Positions 1 to 9,005 of a DNA stretch of 64,000 nt are shown here, piece after piece. The translations under genes were made by a program, and so were the position numbers. The notes below the pieces were generated by a model. That model did no database searches. It was not told the origin of the DNA and was given only the letters and a program-made list of their open reading frames with translations. The stretch is from NCBI GenBank assembly GCA_963699805.1, contig CAVOVH010000005.1, positions 620,001-684,000 of the forward strand. Direction: 5' to 3'. This stretch comes from JAGTVG01 sp963699805. Lineage in GTDB: Bacteria > Bacteroidota > Bacteroidia > Cytophagales > Cyclobacteriaceae. Each line of letters starts with the position of its first letter. Within the stretch, counting starts at the first letter, position 1.

Positions 1-167
1 TTGTTTATATCAGTGAAACCACTTCCGCCATCTGCAGACATTGTGGCTCTTTCTGTATCTTCCAACTCCGCTTTGGGATCATTATCAACCACGATCCTGG
101 GAAGGTTGTATATAACAATTACTAAAATAATCCCAACAGCGACAAGTATTACTCTTTGTTTGAGCAT
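1..167 (-). CDS. N-terminal fragment of a membrane-anchored protein (runs off the window)
   Basis: An open frame starts at an ATG at 167 and continues leftward past base 1, giving 55 codons without a stop. The first residues are MLKQR followed by about 16 hydrophobic residues (VILVAVGIILVIVIY), an uncleaved signal anchor, and then an acidic stretch. The rest of the protein is outside the window. It lies 35 bp downstream of the HU gene on the same strand, so the two may be cotranscribed. In many Bacteroidota a TPR protein and the ribonuclease E/G gene follow HU here, which would fit, but nothing in this fragment proves it. Confidence 0.6.
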   Translation of the reverse strand, partial: MLKQRVILVAVGIILVIVIYNLPRIVVDNDPKAELEDTERATMSADGGSGFTDIN

Positions 168-202
168 AATGAAACCATAAGAACCGAATTATTCTGATGG
201 TA

Positions 203-505
203 TTAAGTATGATTAGCTTTTACTTTATCGCTTTTTTTGATTTTCTCAATAAATACTTTTGATGGCTTGAAGCTCGGCACAAAATGTTCATCAATTACCA
301 TGGCGGTATTTTTTGAAATATTCCGGGCGACTTTTTTAGCCCGTCTTTTATTAACGAAACTACCAAAACCACGAACGTAAATATTTTCACCATCTGCCAT
401 TGAATTTTTCACTACGTTAAACAACGCCTCAACGGTCACTTGTACATCGGCTTTATCAATGCCGGTCTTTTCTGAAATTTTTGATATTACTTCAGCTTTA
501 GTCAC
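203..505 (-). CDS. hup: HU-family DNA-binding protein
   Basis: This is a histone-like nucleoid protein that binds and bends DNA as a dimer. The 100-residue product has the family layout: a helical N-terminus (residues 1-45), the GFGSF turn at 46-50, and the beta-ribbon arm with RRAKK and the FVPSFKPSK motif near 75-83. The last 15 residues form a Lys-rich tail. The start is a GTG at 505, which gives the usual TKAEVI beginning. It is divergent from mutY. A TATTTTTG -7-like box sits on this strand about 60 bp upstream (570-563). Confidence 0.95.
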   Translation of the reverse strand: MTKAEVISKISEKTGIDKADVQVTVEALFNVVKNSMADGENIYVRGFGSFVNKRRAKKVARNISKNTAMVIDEHFVPSFKPSKVFIEKIKKSDKVKANHT

Positions 506-562
506 AGTCCTAAGAGTTTAAAAATTTTCGTAAATAATTAATACCCAAATATTTTGGAGCCA

Positions 563-570
563 CAAAAATA
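563..570 (-). promoter_or_regulatory. hup: Possible -7 box of the HU promoter
   Basis: On the minus strand this reads TATTTTTG, matching the Bacteroidota -7 consensus TAnnTTTG, about 58 bp upstream of the HU GTG start. I do not see a clear TTTG -33 element at the expected 19-21 bp spacing, so this is tentative. Confidence 0.4.
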
Positions 571-655
571 GTTTCTCAAAGGCATTAATGAAAATAAAAA
601 TCAAACAAAATTGTATACTTGTAATTTTTATAGTCAGTATCATACCGGATTCGTC

Positions 656-1708
656 TTGGATAAAAGAAACTTTAACCATATTCTATTAAGCTGGTACGGA
701 GAAAATAAAAGAGATCTTCCCTGGAGAAAAACAAAAGATCCCTATAATATTTGGCTTTCCGAGATCATTCTCCAGCAGACCCGGATCAATCAGGGACTTC
801 CCTACTATTCCAGGTTTCTGAAAGCATATGATAACATTCAAGCATTTGCCATGGCTACCGAAACAGAAATACTCAGGAACTGGCAAGGTCTGGGGTATTA
901 TTCACGGGCCAGAAATATGTTAAAATGTGCCAAATTGATCGTTGATAAATATAATGGAGTTTTTCCTGATAATTACGGGGAACTGCTAAAATTGCCAGGT
1001 GTTGGCCCTTATACGGCGGCAGCCATTGCATCCATATCTTATGACCAACCTGTACCTGTAATCGATGGCAATGTATACAGGGTGCTGTCCAGGGTGTTTG
1101 GGATCCACCAAGATATACAATCGATCCGGGGAAGAAAGATCTTTCAAAAACTTGCAGAAGAACTCATGACTGAAGTAAATGCAGGAGATTATAACCAGGC
1201 CATCATGGAATTTGGGGCATTACAATGTACTCCGCAAAATCCAGATTGTGAACGTTGTTTATTTAATGTTCCATGCTACGCCAGCATAAATAAGGAACAA
1301 TCCGGATTACCGGTCAATTTGAAAAAAAATAAAAATCAGGTCCGTAATTTCCACTATCTGGTGATCCGGTACAATAACCAAATTTTCATGAAAAAAAGGG
1401 GGGGAAAAGACATTTGGTATGGCTTATTTGATTTCCCACTCATTGAAATCCCGCATCAGCAATTAGATTTCTCGAAAGATAAAATGACCCGGTATCTCGC
1501 CGAAAATTATAGGATGAAACACAAACGCCATTATATTCATGTATTGACCCATCAACGCATCTACGCAACTTTTTACCTATGGACATTGGATTCATTAAAT
1601 GATGAATTATCCCGAAATCTTCCAGTAGAAGGTCGGTTTTATTCAATGGAAGAAATTGAAAATTTGCCTAAGCCGGGATTGATTGATAAATATTTGAAGG
1701 AAGAATAA
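656..1708 (+). CDS. mutY: Adenine DNA glycosylase MutY
   Basis: MutY removes adenine mispaired with 8-oxoguanine in base-excision repair. The frame is open from a TTG at 611, but the TTG at 656 starts the protein just before the conserved LLSWYGENKRDLPWR segment and is more likely; there is no suitable ATG. Counting from 611, the catalytic Glu is E51 (LSEIILQQT), the helix-hairpin-helix is at 128-139 (LPGVGPYTAAAI), the catalytic Asp is D152 (VIDGNV), and four cysteines at 206, 213, 216 and 222 form the C-X6-C-X2-C-X5-C [4Fe-4S] site. A NUDIX-like 8-oxoG recognition domain follows. It is upstream of ssb. Confidence 0.95.
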   Translation: MDKRNFNHILLSWYGENKRDLPWRKTKDPYNIWLSEIILQQTRINQGLPYYSRFLKAYDNIQAFAMATETEILRNWQGLGYYSRARNMLKCAKLIVDKYNGVFPDNYGELLKLPGVGPYTAAAIASISYDQPVPVIDGNVYRVLSRVFGIHQDIQSIRGRKIFQKLAEELMTEVNAGDYNQAIMEFGALQCTPQNPDCERCLFNVPCYASINKEQSGLPVNLKKNKNQVRNFHYLVIRYNNQIFMKKRGGKDIWYGLFDFPLIEIPHQQLDFSKDKMTRYLAENYRMKHKRHYIHVLTHQRIYATFYLWTLDSLNDELSRNLPVEGRFYSMEEIENLPKPGLIDKYLKEE

Positions 1709-1723
1709 TTTTGGTTAATTTTG
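1693..1723 (+). promoter_or_regulatory. ssb: Bacteroidota-type promoter for ssb
   Basis: TTTG at 1693-1696 and TAATTTTG at 1716-1723 are separated by 19 bp, an exact match to the Bacteroidota primary sigma consensus (TTTG, N19-21, TAnnTTTG). It lies over the mutY stop codon, and the ssb ATG is 37 bp further on. ssb, and probably gldE-gldD after it, can therefore be transcribed independently of mutY. Confidence 0.7.
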
Positions 1724-1760
1724 TAACAAATTATGTTCAACCAGTATTTAATAAAATATT

Positions 1761-2195
1761 ATGGCAGGCGTTAATAAGGTTATTTTAATTGGTAATTTAG
1801 GAGCAGATCCTGAAATCCGGCATTTACCCAGTGGATCAATTGTGGCAAATATCAACCTGGCCACTTCGGAATCCTATATGACAAAGGAAGGGGAAAGAGT
1901 GGAACAAACCGAATGGCATCGAATTGAACTTTGGGATGGTTTGGCTAAGATTGCCGAACAATATTTAAGCAAAGGCCGGCAGGTCTATATTGAAGGAAAA
2001 CTTAAGACAGAATCTTGGCAGGACAATGATGGTAACAAACGTTTTATAACCAAGGTTCGAGCCACAAATATGACTTTATTGGGTGGAAAATCATCTTCCT
2101 CCATTCAGTCCGATTCCGAGGGTACATCGATGAGTTCCCAGAAAACCAATGAGCCTGTTGACCTACCCGATGAAACGGATGATCTACCATTTTAA
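1761..2195 (+). CDS. ssb: Single-stranded DNA-binding protein
   Basis: SSB coats single-stranded DNA during replication, recombination and repair. The 144-residue protein has the OB-fold at about residues 3-108, beginning GVNKVILIGNLGADPE, then a flexible Ser-rich linker and the acidic C-terminal tip DDLPF that docks partner proteins. Length and layout are normal. It follows mutY by 52 bp with its own promoter and precedes gldE by 17 bp, the gene order seen in gliding Bacteroidota. Confidence 0.96.
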   Translation: MAGVNKVILIGNLGADPEIRHLPSGSIVANINLATSESYMTKEGERVEQTEWHRIELWDGLAKIAEQYLSKGRQVYIEGKLKTESWQDNDGNKRFITKVRATNMTLLGGKSSSSIQSDSEGTSMSSQKTNEPVDLPDETDDLPF

Positions 2196-2212
2196 GACTA
2201 AATTGCAGAAAT

Positions 2213-3556
2213 TTGGACGACCCTTATCCGAGTAGTTTACTGTTTATTTTATTACAAAGCTCAGCTGGTACATTCTATTTCTTTGGGGGATTGACGCTGG
2301 CTGTTCTTTTGTTACTTTCCGCCATGGTGTCCGGTTCTGAGGTTGCTTTTTTCTCATTAACCAGGCAACAAATCGCCAGTTGCAAAAACAGTCATCAACA
2401 ATCAAAAAAAATCATTTATAAACTCATCCAAGATCCTAAAAAACTACTGGCTACCATTCTTATCTGTAATAATTTTATCAATGTGGCATTCGTCACACTG
2501 GCTACTTTTATAACCTGGAGAATTGTGGGAACGAATACGCTGGAAGGGATAACCATCGTCATCCTTACCTTTATCACCACTTTTTCCATTGTATTTTTTG
2601 GTGAAGTGATCCCCAAAGTATATGCAAGACCTAACAGCATGCACTTTTCTCGACAAACGGCCAGGATGCTCCTAATTGCCGAAACAATTTTCAGGCCCTT
2701 GAGTTGGTTCCTGATGAATACCACCAATATCATTGAAAAAAGAATCGAAAAAAAAGACTACCAGGTTTCGAAAGAAGAATTACATAAAGCCCTTGAACTG
2801 ACGGCTGGAGGAGAGACCACGGAAGAGGAAAAGGAGATCTTAAAAGGCATCGTCAATTTTGGCACACTTTCAGTCAAACAGGTCATGCGGTCCAGGTTGG
2901 ATATCACTGCCTTTGATATAGAAACCAAATTTCACGAGCTGATGGATAAAATCAATAAATGTGGATTTTCAAGGATTCCTGTTTTTCGTGAAACGATTGA
3001 CAGAATTGAAGGAATTTTATACATCAAGGACCTGCTGCCCTATCTCGAAAAAGATGAACAATACAACTGGCAGACATTGTTACGTCCTGGTTATTTTGTG
3101 CCAGAGAATAAAAAAATCGATTCCTTATTGAAGGATTTCCAGGAAAAACGGGTTCATATGGCCATTGTGGTAGATGAATATGGAGGGACTTCCGGTTTGA
3201 TCACACTGGAGGATATCATTGAAGAAATTGTTGGCGAGATCCGGGACGAATTCGATGATGATGAGATTGCCTACAATAAGCTCGATGATAATACGTATGT
3301 ATTTGAAAGCAAAACCTCTTTGAATGATTTTTGTAAAATATTGGGTATAGATCCTTCAATCTTTGAAAAGGTGAAAGGTGAAAGTGAATCTATGGGAGGT
3401 CTTTTACTTGAATTAAGCTCTAAATTGCCCAGGGTTGGTGAAAAAATTGAATATAAAAATTTTGTTTTTACAGTGGTCGCGGTTGATAACCGGAGGATTA
3501 AAAGAATTCGTGTATTCATCAAATCGCCCATCGTGAACAATAATGATCTAACCTGA
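2213..3556 (+). CDS. gldE: Gliding motility-associated protein GldE (DUF21/CBS/CorC)
   Basis: This is a HlyC/CorC-type membrane protein. It has an N-terminal DUF21 region with several transmembrane segments (about residues 15-170), a CBS domain pair (about 220-345) with DEYGGTSGLITLEDIIEEIV, and a C-terminal CorC/HlyC domain. In gliding Bacteroidota gldE sits next to gldD and supports gliding and type IX secretion; its molecular role is unsettled, and related CNNM/CorC proteins affect Mg2+ or Co2+ transport. The start is a TTG at 2213, 17 bp after ssb, and I see no better ATG. The position between ssb and gldD supports the GldE name over a generic hemolysin-family label. Confidence 0.9.
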   Translation: MDDPYPSSLLFILLQSSAGTFYFFGGLTLAVLLLLSAMVSGSEVAFFSLTRQQIASCKNSHQQSKKIIYKLIQDPKKLLATILICNNFINVAFVTLATFITWRIVGTNTLEGITIVILTFITTFSIVFFGEVIPKVYARPNSMHFSRQTARMLLIAETIFRPLSWFLMNTTNIIEKRIEKKDYQVSKEELHKALELTAGGETTEEEKEILKGIVNFGTLSVKQVMRSRLDITAFDIETKFHELMDKINKCGFSRIPVFRETIDRIEGILYIKDLLPYLEKDEQYNWQTLLRPGYFVPENKKIDSLLKDFQEKRVHMAIVVDEYGGTSGLITLEDIIEEIVGEIRDEFDDDEIAYNKLDDNTYVFESKTSLNDFCKILGIDPSIFEKVKGESESMGGLLLELSSKLPRVGEKIEYKNFVFTVVAVDNRRIKRIRVFIKSPIVNNNDLT

Positions 3557-3569
3557 TGAAATCAAATGA

Positions 3570-4211
3570 ATGATCGTGAAAAAAGAATATCCTTTAATAT
3601 TAACGGTAATCATTCTGTTTTTCAGCTGTTCCAGGGATTATATGCCCAAACCAAGAGGTTATAATCGTATTGAACTCCCGGAACCCACCTATTCATCCAT
3701 TCCGGATACGCTTCCCTATCATTTTGAAATTTCGAACCTGGCCAGGATAAACACTGATACATCCTGGATCTTTATGAAGATGATACAGGAAGCCATCGAT
3801 CCCGGTCAAAAAACAATTCAGGAACGATATTGGATCGATCTCGTATACGATACACTGGATGCAGATATTGAAATCACCTATAAAACCATCCATGGCGAGG
3901 AAGAACTGATGAAGGAATATTTTGGAGATGCCTATAAATTGACAGCTCATCATCAGATCAAAGCCTCCTCGATCGAAGAATCCATAATCAAAACGCCCTT
4001 TGGACATACGGCCTCGATCTCAGAAATTAGTGGTGAGGTTCCCACGCCCATACAGTTTGTGACCACAGATTCTGCCAAACATTTTATAAGGGGAGCATTA
4101 TATTTCAAAACGGCTACAAAAAATGATTCTCTTGCTCCGGTAATTGACTATTTGAAAAAAGACATCATTCATCTTCTGAATACCCTCGAGTGGAAAAAAG
4201 AAAGTAATTAA
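3570..4211 (+). CDS. gldD: Gliding motility lipoprotein GldD
   Basis: GldD is a lipoprotein needed for gliding and type IX secretion in Flavobacterium-like bacteria. The 213-residue product has a short signal peptide ending in FFSCS, with the lipobox Cys near residue 20, followed by the family opening (YMPKPRGYNRIELP) and a mostly alpha/beta periplasmic body. It starts 13 bp after gldE and ends the cluster. It does not prove that the organism glides, because non-gliding Bacteroidota with type IX secretion also keep it. Confidence 0.92.
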   Translation: MIVKKEYPLILTVIILFFSCSRDYMPKPRGYNRIELPEPTYSSIPDTLPYHFEISNLARINTDTSWIFMKMIQEAIDPGQKTIQERYWIDLVYDTLDADIEITYKTIHGEEELMKEYFGDAYKLTAHHQIKASSIEESIIKTPFGHTASISEISGEVPTPIQFVTTDSAKHFIRGALYFKTATKNDSLAPVIDYLKKDIIHLLNTLEWKKESN

Positions 4212-4235
4212 TGGATACTCCCGTCAGTGGTATAC

Positions 4236-4249
4236 ATTCCATATGGAAT
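4236..4249. repeat. Perfect 14-bp palindrome in the gldD-recG gap
   Basis: ATTCCATATGGAAT is its own reverse complement. It lies in the 98-bp gap between gldD and recG, 60 bp upstream of the recG ATG. It could be an operator or half of a small terminator. A perfect 14-bp palindrome is expected by chance a few times in 64 kb, so the evidence is weak. Confidence 0.35.
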
Positions 4250-4309
4250 AAAATTTACTCTCCGCGAATGCTATTTTTATATTAATTTTTTTATAGTTTC
4301 AGGACAACT

Positions 4310-6403
4310 ATGTCATCTTTTTTTGAAACCAAAATAGAATTTCTGAAAGGTGTAGGGCCACAAAAAGCCTCCTTGCTGAATAAGGAATTTAATATCTTCT
4401 CTTTTGGTGATCTTCTGCAGCATTTTCCATTCAGGTACGAAGACCGGACTAAACTCTTCCCCATTTCCCAACTCAATGCTTCAATGCCTTATGTGCAGAT
4501 CAGAGGAATGATCCGGCATCATGATATTACCGGATATCGAAATAAACAAAGATTGGTTATATATTTTTACGACGCATCCGGAGAAATTGAATTAATCTGG
4601 TTCCAGGGGGCCCGCTGGGTATTGAAAAAAATCAAAAAAGAGAAGGAATACCTGGTTTTTGGCAAACCTTCCCTGTATGGATCTAAACTTTATATCCCGC
4701 ATCCGGAAATGGAAGAATTTCCCGAGGATATGGAACAACTACTGCATTTACAGCCGGTATATCCTTCGACGGAAAAGTTAAAATCAAGGTTCCTTGACAG
4801 TCGTGGGATCTCCCGTTTGCAGAAAGAACTCATTGTCAAAGCCATGCCGTATATTACCGAGACATTGCCTGCGAATATCATTGACCAGTACAATCTGATG
4901 CATAAAAAGGAAGCTTATCAGCAGATCCATTTCCCGGAAGATCAGTCTAAGCTGTCAAAGGCTCAATTCAGGCTTAAATTTGAAGAGTTCTTTTATGTAC
5001 AGCTCCGCTTACTGAAATTAAAACTCACGAGGTTTAATAAATTTAAAGGACAGATATTTAACCACACTGGCTTATTGAATACTTTTTACCATCAACACCT
5101 TCCTTTTGAACTCACTGGAGCACAGAAAAAAGTGATCCGGGAAATTTTTCAGGACATGAAATCAGGGCATCAGATGAATCGCCTGCTTCAGGGTGATGTT
5201 GGATCCGGAAAAACCATCGTGGCTTTTATTGCCATGCTGCTGGCCATTGAAAATGATGCACAGGCCACCCTGATGGCTCCCACGGAAATACTTGCTGAAC
5301 AGCATTTCCGGAGTTTAAAGAAATACAGTGATCTTCTTGGGCTTAAAATCAGCCTGTTAACTGGATCCACTAAAAAATCAGCCAAGAAAGAAATCCGGGA
5401 ACGGCTTGAAAATAAGGATATAGACATTGTCGTGGGTACTCACGCTTTGATAGAATCGGATGTAAAGTTCAAGAACCTGGGATTAGCCATAGTAGATGAA
5501 CAGCACCGGTTTGGGGTTGCCCAACGTGCCAAGCTCTGGAAAAAAAATCAGCTCATTGTTCCACATGTACTCGTTATGACTGCCACGCCCATCCCGAGAA
5601 CCTTGGCGATGACCCTTTATGGGGATCTCGACGTATCTGTGATCGATGAGCTCCCTGCCGGTAGGAAACCCATCAAAACCCTGTTGCGTTTCGACAGGAA
5701 CAGACTCAGTTTATTTGGCTTTATCCGGGAACAGATCAAATTGAGACGACAGGTATATGTTGTGTACCCTTTGATTGAAGAATCTGAAAAGCTGGATCTG
5801 AAACACCTGATGGATGGTTATGAAAGTTTATCCCGTGCATTTCCCGAATATCAGCTGAGCATTGTACATGGGAAAATGAAATCGGCTGATAAAGATTTTG
5901 AGATGAAAAGATTCATCAAGAGAGAAACGCAGATCCTGGTTTCCACTACGGTGATTGAAGTGGGGGTCGATGTGCCAAATGCCACCGTGATGGTGATTGA
6001 AAATGCCGAAAGGTTCGGCTTGGCACAGTTGCATCAGTTACGTGGACGGGTTGGACGTGGTGCCGAGCAATCCTATTGCATTCTCATGTGTCATGAAAAG
6101 CTTAGCAATGAAGCAAAAATCCGCCTTGAAACAATGGTCAGGACGAATAATGGATTTGAAATTGCCGATACGGATCTTAACCTGCGGGGTCCTGGGGATC
6201 TTATGGGAACCCAGCAAAGCGGTGTTCTTGATCTGTTGATCGCTGATCTGGCGAAGGATGGAAAAATTCTCCAGATCGCCAGGGAAGCGGTTAAAAAATT
6301 GCTGGAAGAGGATATTGATCTCATTATGGAAAAAAATAAAAATATACGGGACCATATAAAAAACTTACATAAAAAAATTATCAACTGGAGCCGGATTAGC
6401 TGA
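4310..6403 (+). CDS. recG: ATP-dependent DNA helicase RecG
   Basis: RecG remodels stalled replication forks and branched recombination intermediates. The 697-residue protein has normal length: an N-terminal wedge/OB domain (about 1-250), then a superfamily 2 helicase core with Walker A GDVGSGKT near 295-302, the DEQH-type Walker B (VDEQHRFGV), TATPIPRTLAMTLYGD, and the C-terminal motifs VIEVGVDVPNA and QLRGRVGRG. It starts at the first ATG. Its stop codon touches the nadB stop codon on the other strand with no base between. Confidence 0.96.
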   Translation: MSSFFETKIEFLKGVGPQKASLLNKEFNIFSFGDLLQHFPFRYEDRTKLFPISQLNASMPYVQIRGMIRHHDITGYRNKQRLVIYFYDASGEIELIWFQGARWVLKKIKKEKEYLVFGKPSLYGSKLYIPHPEMEEFPEDMEQLLHLQPVYPSTEKLKSRFLDSRGISRLQKELIVKAMPYITETLPANIIDQYNLMHKKEAYQQIHFPEDQSKLSKAQFRLKFEEFFYVQLRLLKLKLTRFNKFKGQIFNHTGLLNTFYHQHLPFELTGAQKKVIREIFQDMKSGHQMNRLLQGDVGSGKTIVAFIAMLLAIENDAQATLMAPTEILAEQHFRSLKKYSDLLGLKISLLTGSTKKSAKKEIRERLENKDIDIVVGTHALIESDVKFKNLGLAIVDEQHRFGVAQRAKLWKKNQLIVPHVLVMTATPIPRTLAMTLYGDLDVSVIDELPAGRKPIKTLLRFDRNRLSLFGFIREQIKLRRQVYVVYPLIEESEKLDLKHLMDGYESLSRAFPEYQLSIVHGKMKSADKDFEMKRFIKRETQILVSTTVIEVGVDVPNATVMVIENAERFGLAQLHQLRGRVGRGAEQSYCILMCHEKLSNEAKIRLETMVRTNNGFEIADTDLNLRGPGDLMGTQQSGVLDLLIADLAKDGKILQIAREAVKKLLEEDIDLIMEKNKNIRDHIKNLHKKIINWSRIS

Positions 6404-7996
6404 TCAGATTATGGTGTCTTTCAAAAATTTATCTTCCTGGGCAGGAAAGTCCGTCATAAAATGGCACCCCCGGGATTCATTTCTTCTTAATGCGCATTGA
6501 ATGATGACATAGGCGATGGCAGACAGGTTTCTCAATTCCAGAAGATCCGGGGTGATCTTGGTCCGTTGATAATAATCTTCCGTTTCCTCGTAAATCAAAC
6601 TCACGCGTCGAAAAGCTCTTTCCAGTGTCTGTTTTGATCTGACAATCCCCACATAATCCCACATGAGATTCTGGATCTGTTTTAGGTTATGTTTAACCAG
6701 AAACCATTCATCAAGGTTAAGAACACCCGTCTCATCCCAGTCCGGAATAATTACACTTGAGAAATTTCGTGCTCTTTTGTGAACCAGTTTTTCGGTAGCC
6801 CTCTTACTGAAAACGAGGGCTTCCAGCAGACTATTGCTTGCAAGCCGGTTTGCTCCATGCACGCCGGTGTGCGCAACCTCACCCACGGCAAACAAATTCT
6901 GCATACTGGTCTGTCCATTCAGGGACGTCATGATGCCTCCACAGAGATAATGGGCTGCCGGCACTACGGGAATGGGCTCTTTGGTGATATCCAGGTTAAT
7001 TTCCTGATAACAGTGCTGATAAATTTTAGGGAAACGGGACCTGATTTCATCGGCAGGGAAATGGGTCATATCAAGCCAGACATGATCTTCTCTCCTTTTT
7101 TTCATTTCGGAATCAATCGCCCTGGAAACAATGTCTCTTGGTGCCAGATCCCCCCTTTTATCATAATTTTTCGTAAATGCCTCTCCCCCAAGATTTCTCA
7201 ATATCCCTCCATGTCCCCGCAAAGCCTCCGAGATCAGGAAGAGCCGGCTCCCGGGATGATACAAGGCAGTGGGATGAAACTGTATAAATTCCATATTGGC
7301 TATTCTCACACCTGCACGATATGCCATGGCTACTCCATCACCGGTGGCACTTTCAGGATTGGTCGAATATTTATAAACCCTGGAAGCTCCCCCGGTAGCA
7401 AGTATGGTATAATTAGAATGAAAAACGTGGACCTGTTTATCCTGTTTCGCAAATATATAGGCACCAAAACAGATATTAAATGCCGCCTGCAGATTCCCTC
7501 TTACATGGTGCTCTGTGATTAATTCGATTGCATAATGATCTTCAAAAATCGTAATGTTGGGATTCTCCCTGACCTGATCGATCAGCACACGCTGTATTTC
7601 CGCACCGGTATAATCCTTCACGTGAAATATTCGATTGACCGAGTGTCCTCCCTCCCTGGCAAGGTCATATGCTGATGAATTCTCCTTCCTTGTAAAATTC
7701 ACTCCCCAATTAATCAGATCTTTAATTCGTTCCGGCCCCTCTTTCACCATAATCTCGACAGAATCGTGGTGACAGAGTCCTGCTCCAGCGATCAGGGTAT
7801 CTGATATGTGAGACTGAGGACTATCGTATTCAGTGAAAACTGAAGCGATGCCTCCCTGGGCATAACTTGTATTGCTTTCCCCTAAAGTAGTTTTGGAAAT
7901 AACATTTACTTTTCCGTAACGGGCAATCTGAAGGGCAAAATTAAGTCCTGCGGCGCCGCCTCCAATAACCAAATATTCTGATTGGTATCTTTTCAA
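6404..7996 (-). CDS. nadB: L-aspartate oxidase NadB
   Basis: NadB oxidises L-aspartate to iminoaspartate, using FAD, in the first step of de novo NAD synthesis. The 530-residue protein has the FAD-binding GGGAAGLNFAL motif near residues 12-22, the SYAQGGIA segment, the conserved HPTALYHPG and GHGGILRN motifs of the succinate dehydrogenase-like fold, and the GEVAHTGVHGANRLASNSL motif in the C-terminal half. It lies 13 bp downstream of nadA, whose product uses the unstable iminoaspartate, so the two form an operon. Confidence 0.96.
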   Translation of the reverse strand: MKRYQSEYLVIGGGAAGLNFALQIARYGKVNVISKTTLGESNTSYAQGGIASVFTEYDSPQSHISDTLIAGAGLCHHDSVEIMVKEGPERIKDLINWGVNFTRKENSSAYDLAREGGHSVNRIFHVKDYTGAEIQRVLIDQVRENPNITIFEDHYAIELITEHHVRGNLQAAFNICFGAYIFAKQDKQVHVFHSNYTILATGGASRVYKYSTNPESATGDGVAMAYRAGVRIANMEFIQFHPTALYHPGSRLFLISEALRGHGGILRNLGGEAFTKNYDKRGDLAPRDIVSRAIDSEMKKRREDHVWLDMTHFPADEIRSRFPKIYQHCYQEINLDITKEPIPVVPAAHYLCGGIMTSLNGQTSMQNLFAVGEVAHTGVHGANRLASNSLLEALVFSKRATEKLVHKRARNFSSVIIPDWDETGVLNLDEWFLVKHNLKQIQNLMWDYVGIVRSKQTLERAFRRVSLIYEETEDYYQRTKITPDLLELRNLSAIAYVIIQCALRRNESRGCHFMTDFPAQEDKFLKDTII

Positions 7997-8009
7997 AAAT
8001 GTTAAAAAA

Positions 8010-9005
8010 TTAGACCTTTATTTTTTTGGAAATCTCAAGCATCCGTTCGATTGGACGTCTGGCACTCTCGATCACTTCATCACTTAAAATTACTTCCGGT
8101 TTTTCGTATTGTAAAGTTAAGTACAGTTTTTCGAGTGTATTTAATTTCATATACGTGCAATCATTACAACCACAGGTTGCATCAATCGATGGGGCCGGCA
8201 TAAAAATCTTGTCAGGTGATGAGTTTTTCATCTGGTGTAAAATCCCACTTTCAGTGGCAATAATAAATCTCTTTGCCGGCTCTTCAATTGTATATTTAAG
8301 CAAAGCCGTGGTGGATCCAATAAAATCGGCTGCGATCAACAAGGGCTTTTCACATTCAGGATGGGCGATAAACCTGGCATCTGGATATTCTTCTTTCAGT
8401 GCAAGAATTTTCTCAAGAGAATATTTTTCATGAACCATACAAGCCCCGTCCCAAAGGACCATATCCCGGCCTGTCAGGTTATTGATGTAATTTCCAAGAT
8501 TTTTATCCGGTGCGAAAATGAGTTTTTCATCTTTAGGAAAACTCTCTACAATGGCCACTGCATTGGAAGAAGTGCAGATCACATCTGAAAGGGTCTTGAT
8601 GTCGGCCGTACAATTGATATAACTGATCACCTTATGATCAGGATGTTGCTCTTTAAATTCAGCAAATGCTTCTGCAGGTGCACTTTCTGCAAGTGAACAG
8701 GAGGCCTTGATGTCCGGGATCAGTACCTTGGTACGGGGATTCAGGATCTTAGCCGTTTCCGCCATAAAATGAACGCCCAGAAAAACAATGATCGCTGCAT
8801 TTGTCTTTTTGGCCTGCTGTGATAAACCAAGACTGTCTCCGACAAAATCCGAGATATCCTGAAGTTCTGGATTGATGTAAAAATGCCCAAGGATAACCGC
8901 ATTCTTAGACTTTTTGAGCTGCTTGATCTCCTTAATTAAATCCAATCCCGGATCAACAGGCAGATTGATGTATCCATTAAGGGCAATGGTTTTATTAAGA
9001 TCCAT
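8010..9005 (-). CDS. nadA: Quinolinate synthase NadA
   Basis: NadA condenses iminoaspartate with dihydroxyacetone phosphate to quinolinate, using a [4Fe-4S] cluster. The likely cluster ligands are all present: C103 (ASCSLAE), C189 (GACMVHEKY) and C283 in CGCNDCTYMKLNT. Other family motifs include ILGHFY near 38-43 and HPEC at 215-218. The length of 331 residues is typical. It is the first gene of a leftward nadA-nadB operon. The 328-bp region upstream carries an iterated TAAAATGA motif that may regulate it. nadC is not in this window. Confidence 0.96.
   Translation of the reverse strand: MDLNKTIALNGYINLPVDPGLDLIKEIKQLKKSKNAVILGHFYINPELQDISDFVGDSLGLSQQAKKTNAAIIVFLGVHFMAETAKILNPRTKVLIPDIKASCSLAESAPAEAFAEFKEQHPDHKVISYINCTADIKTLSDVICTSSNAVAIVESFPKDEKLIFAPDKNLGNYINNLTGRDMVLWDGACMVHEKYSLEKILALKEEYPDARFIAHPECEKPLLIAADFIGSTTALLKYTIEEPAKRFIIATESGILHQMKNSSPDKIFMPAPSIDATCGCNDCTYMKLNTLEKLYLTLQYEKPEVILSDEVIESARRPIERMLEISKKIKV

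Noticed and set aside
6779..7522. 247-codon open frame on the plus strand
   Set aside because: It lies antisense within nadB, whose frame is supported by motifs; the antisense product shows no family features.
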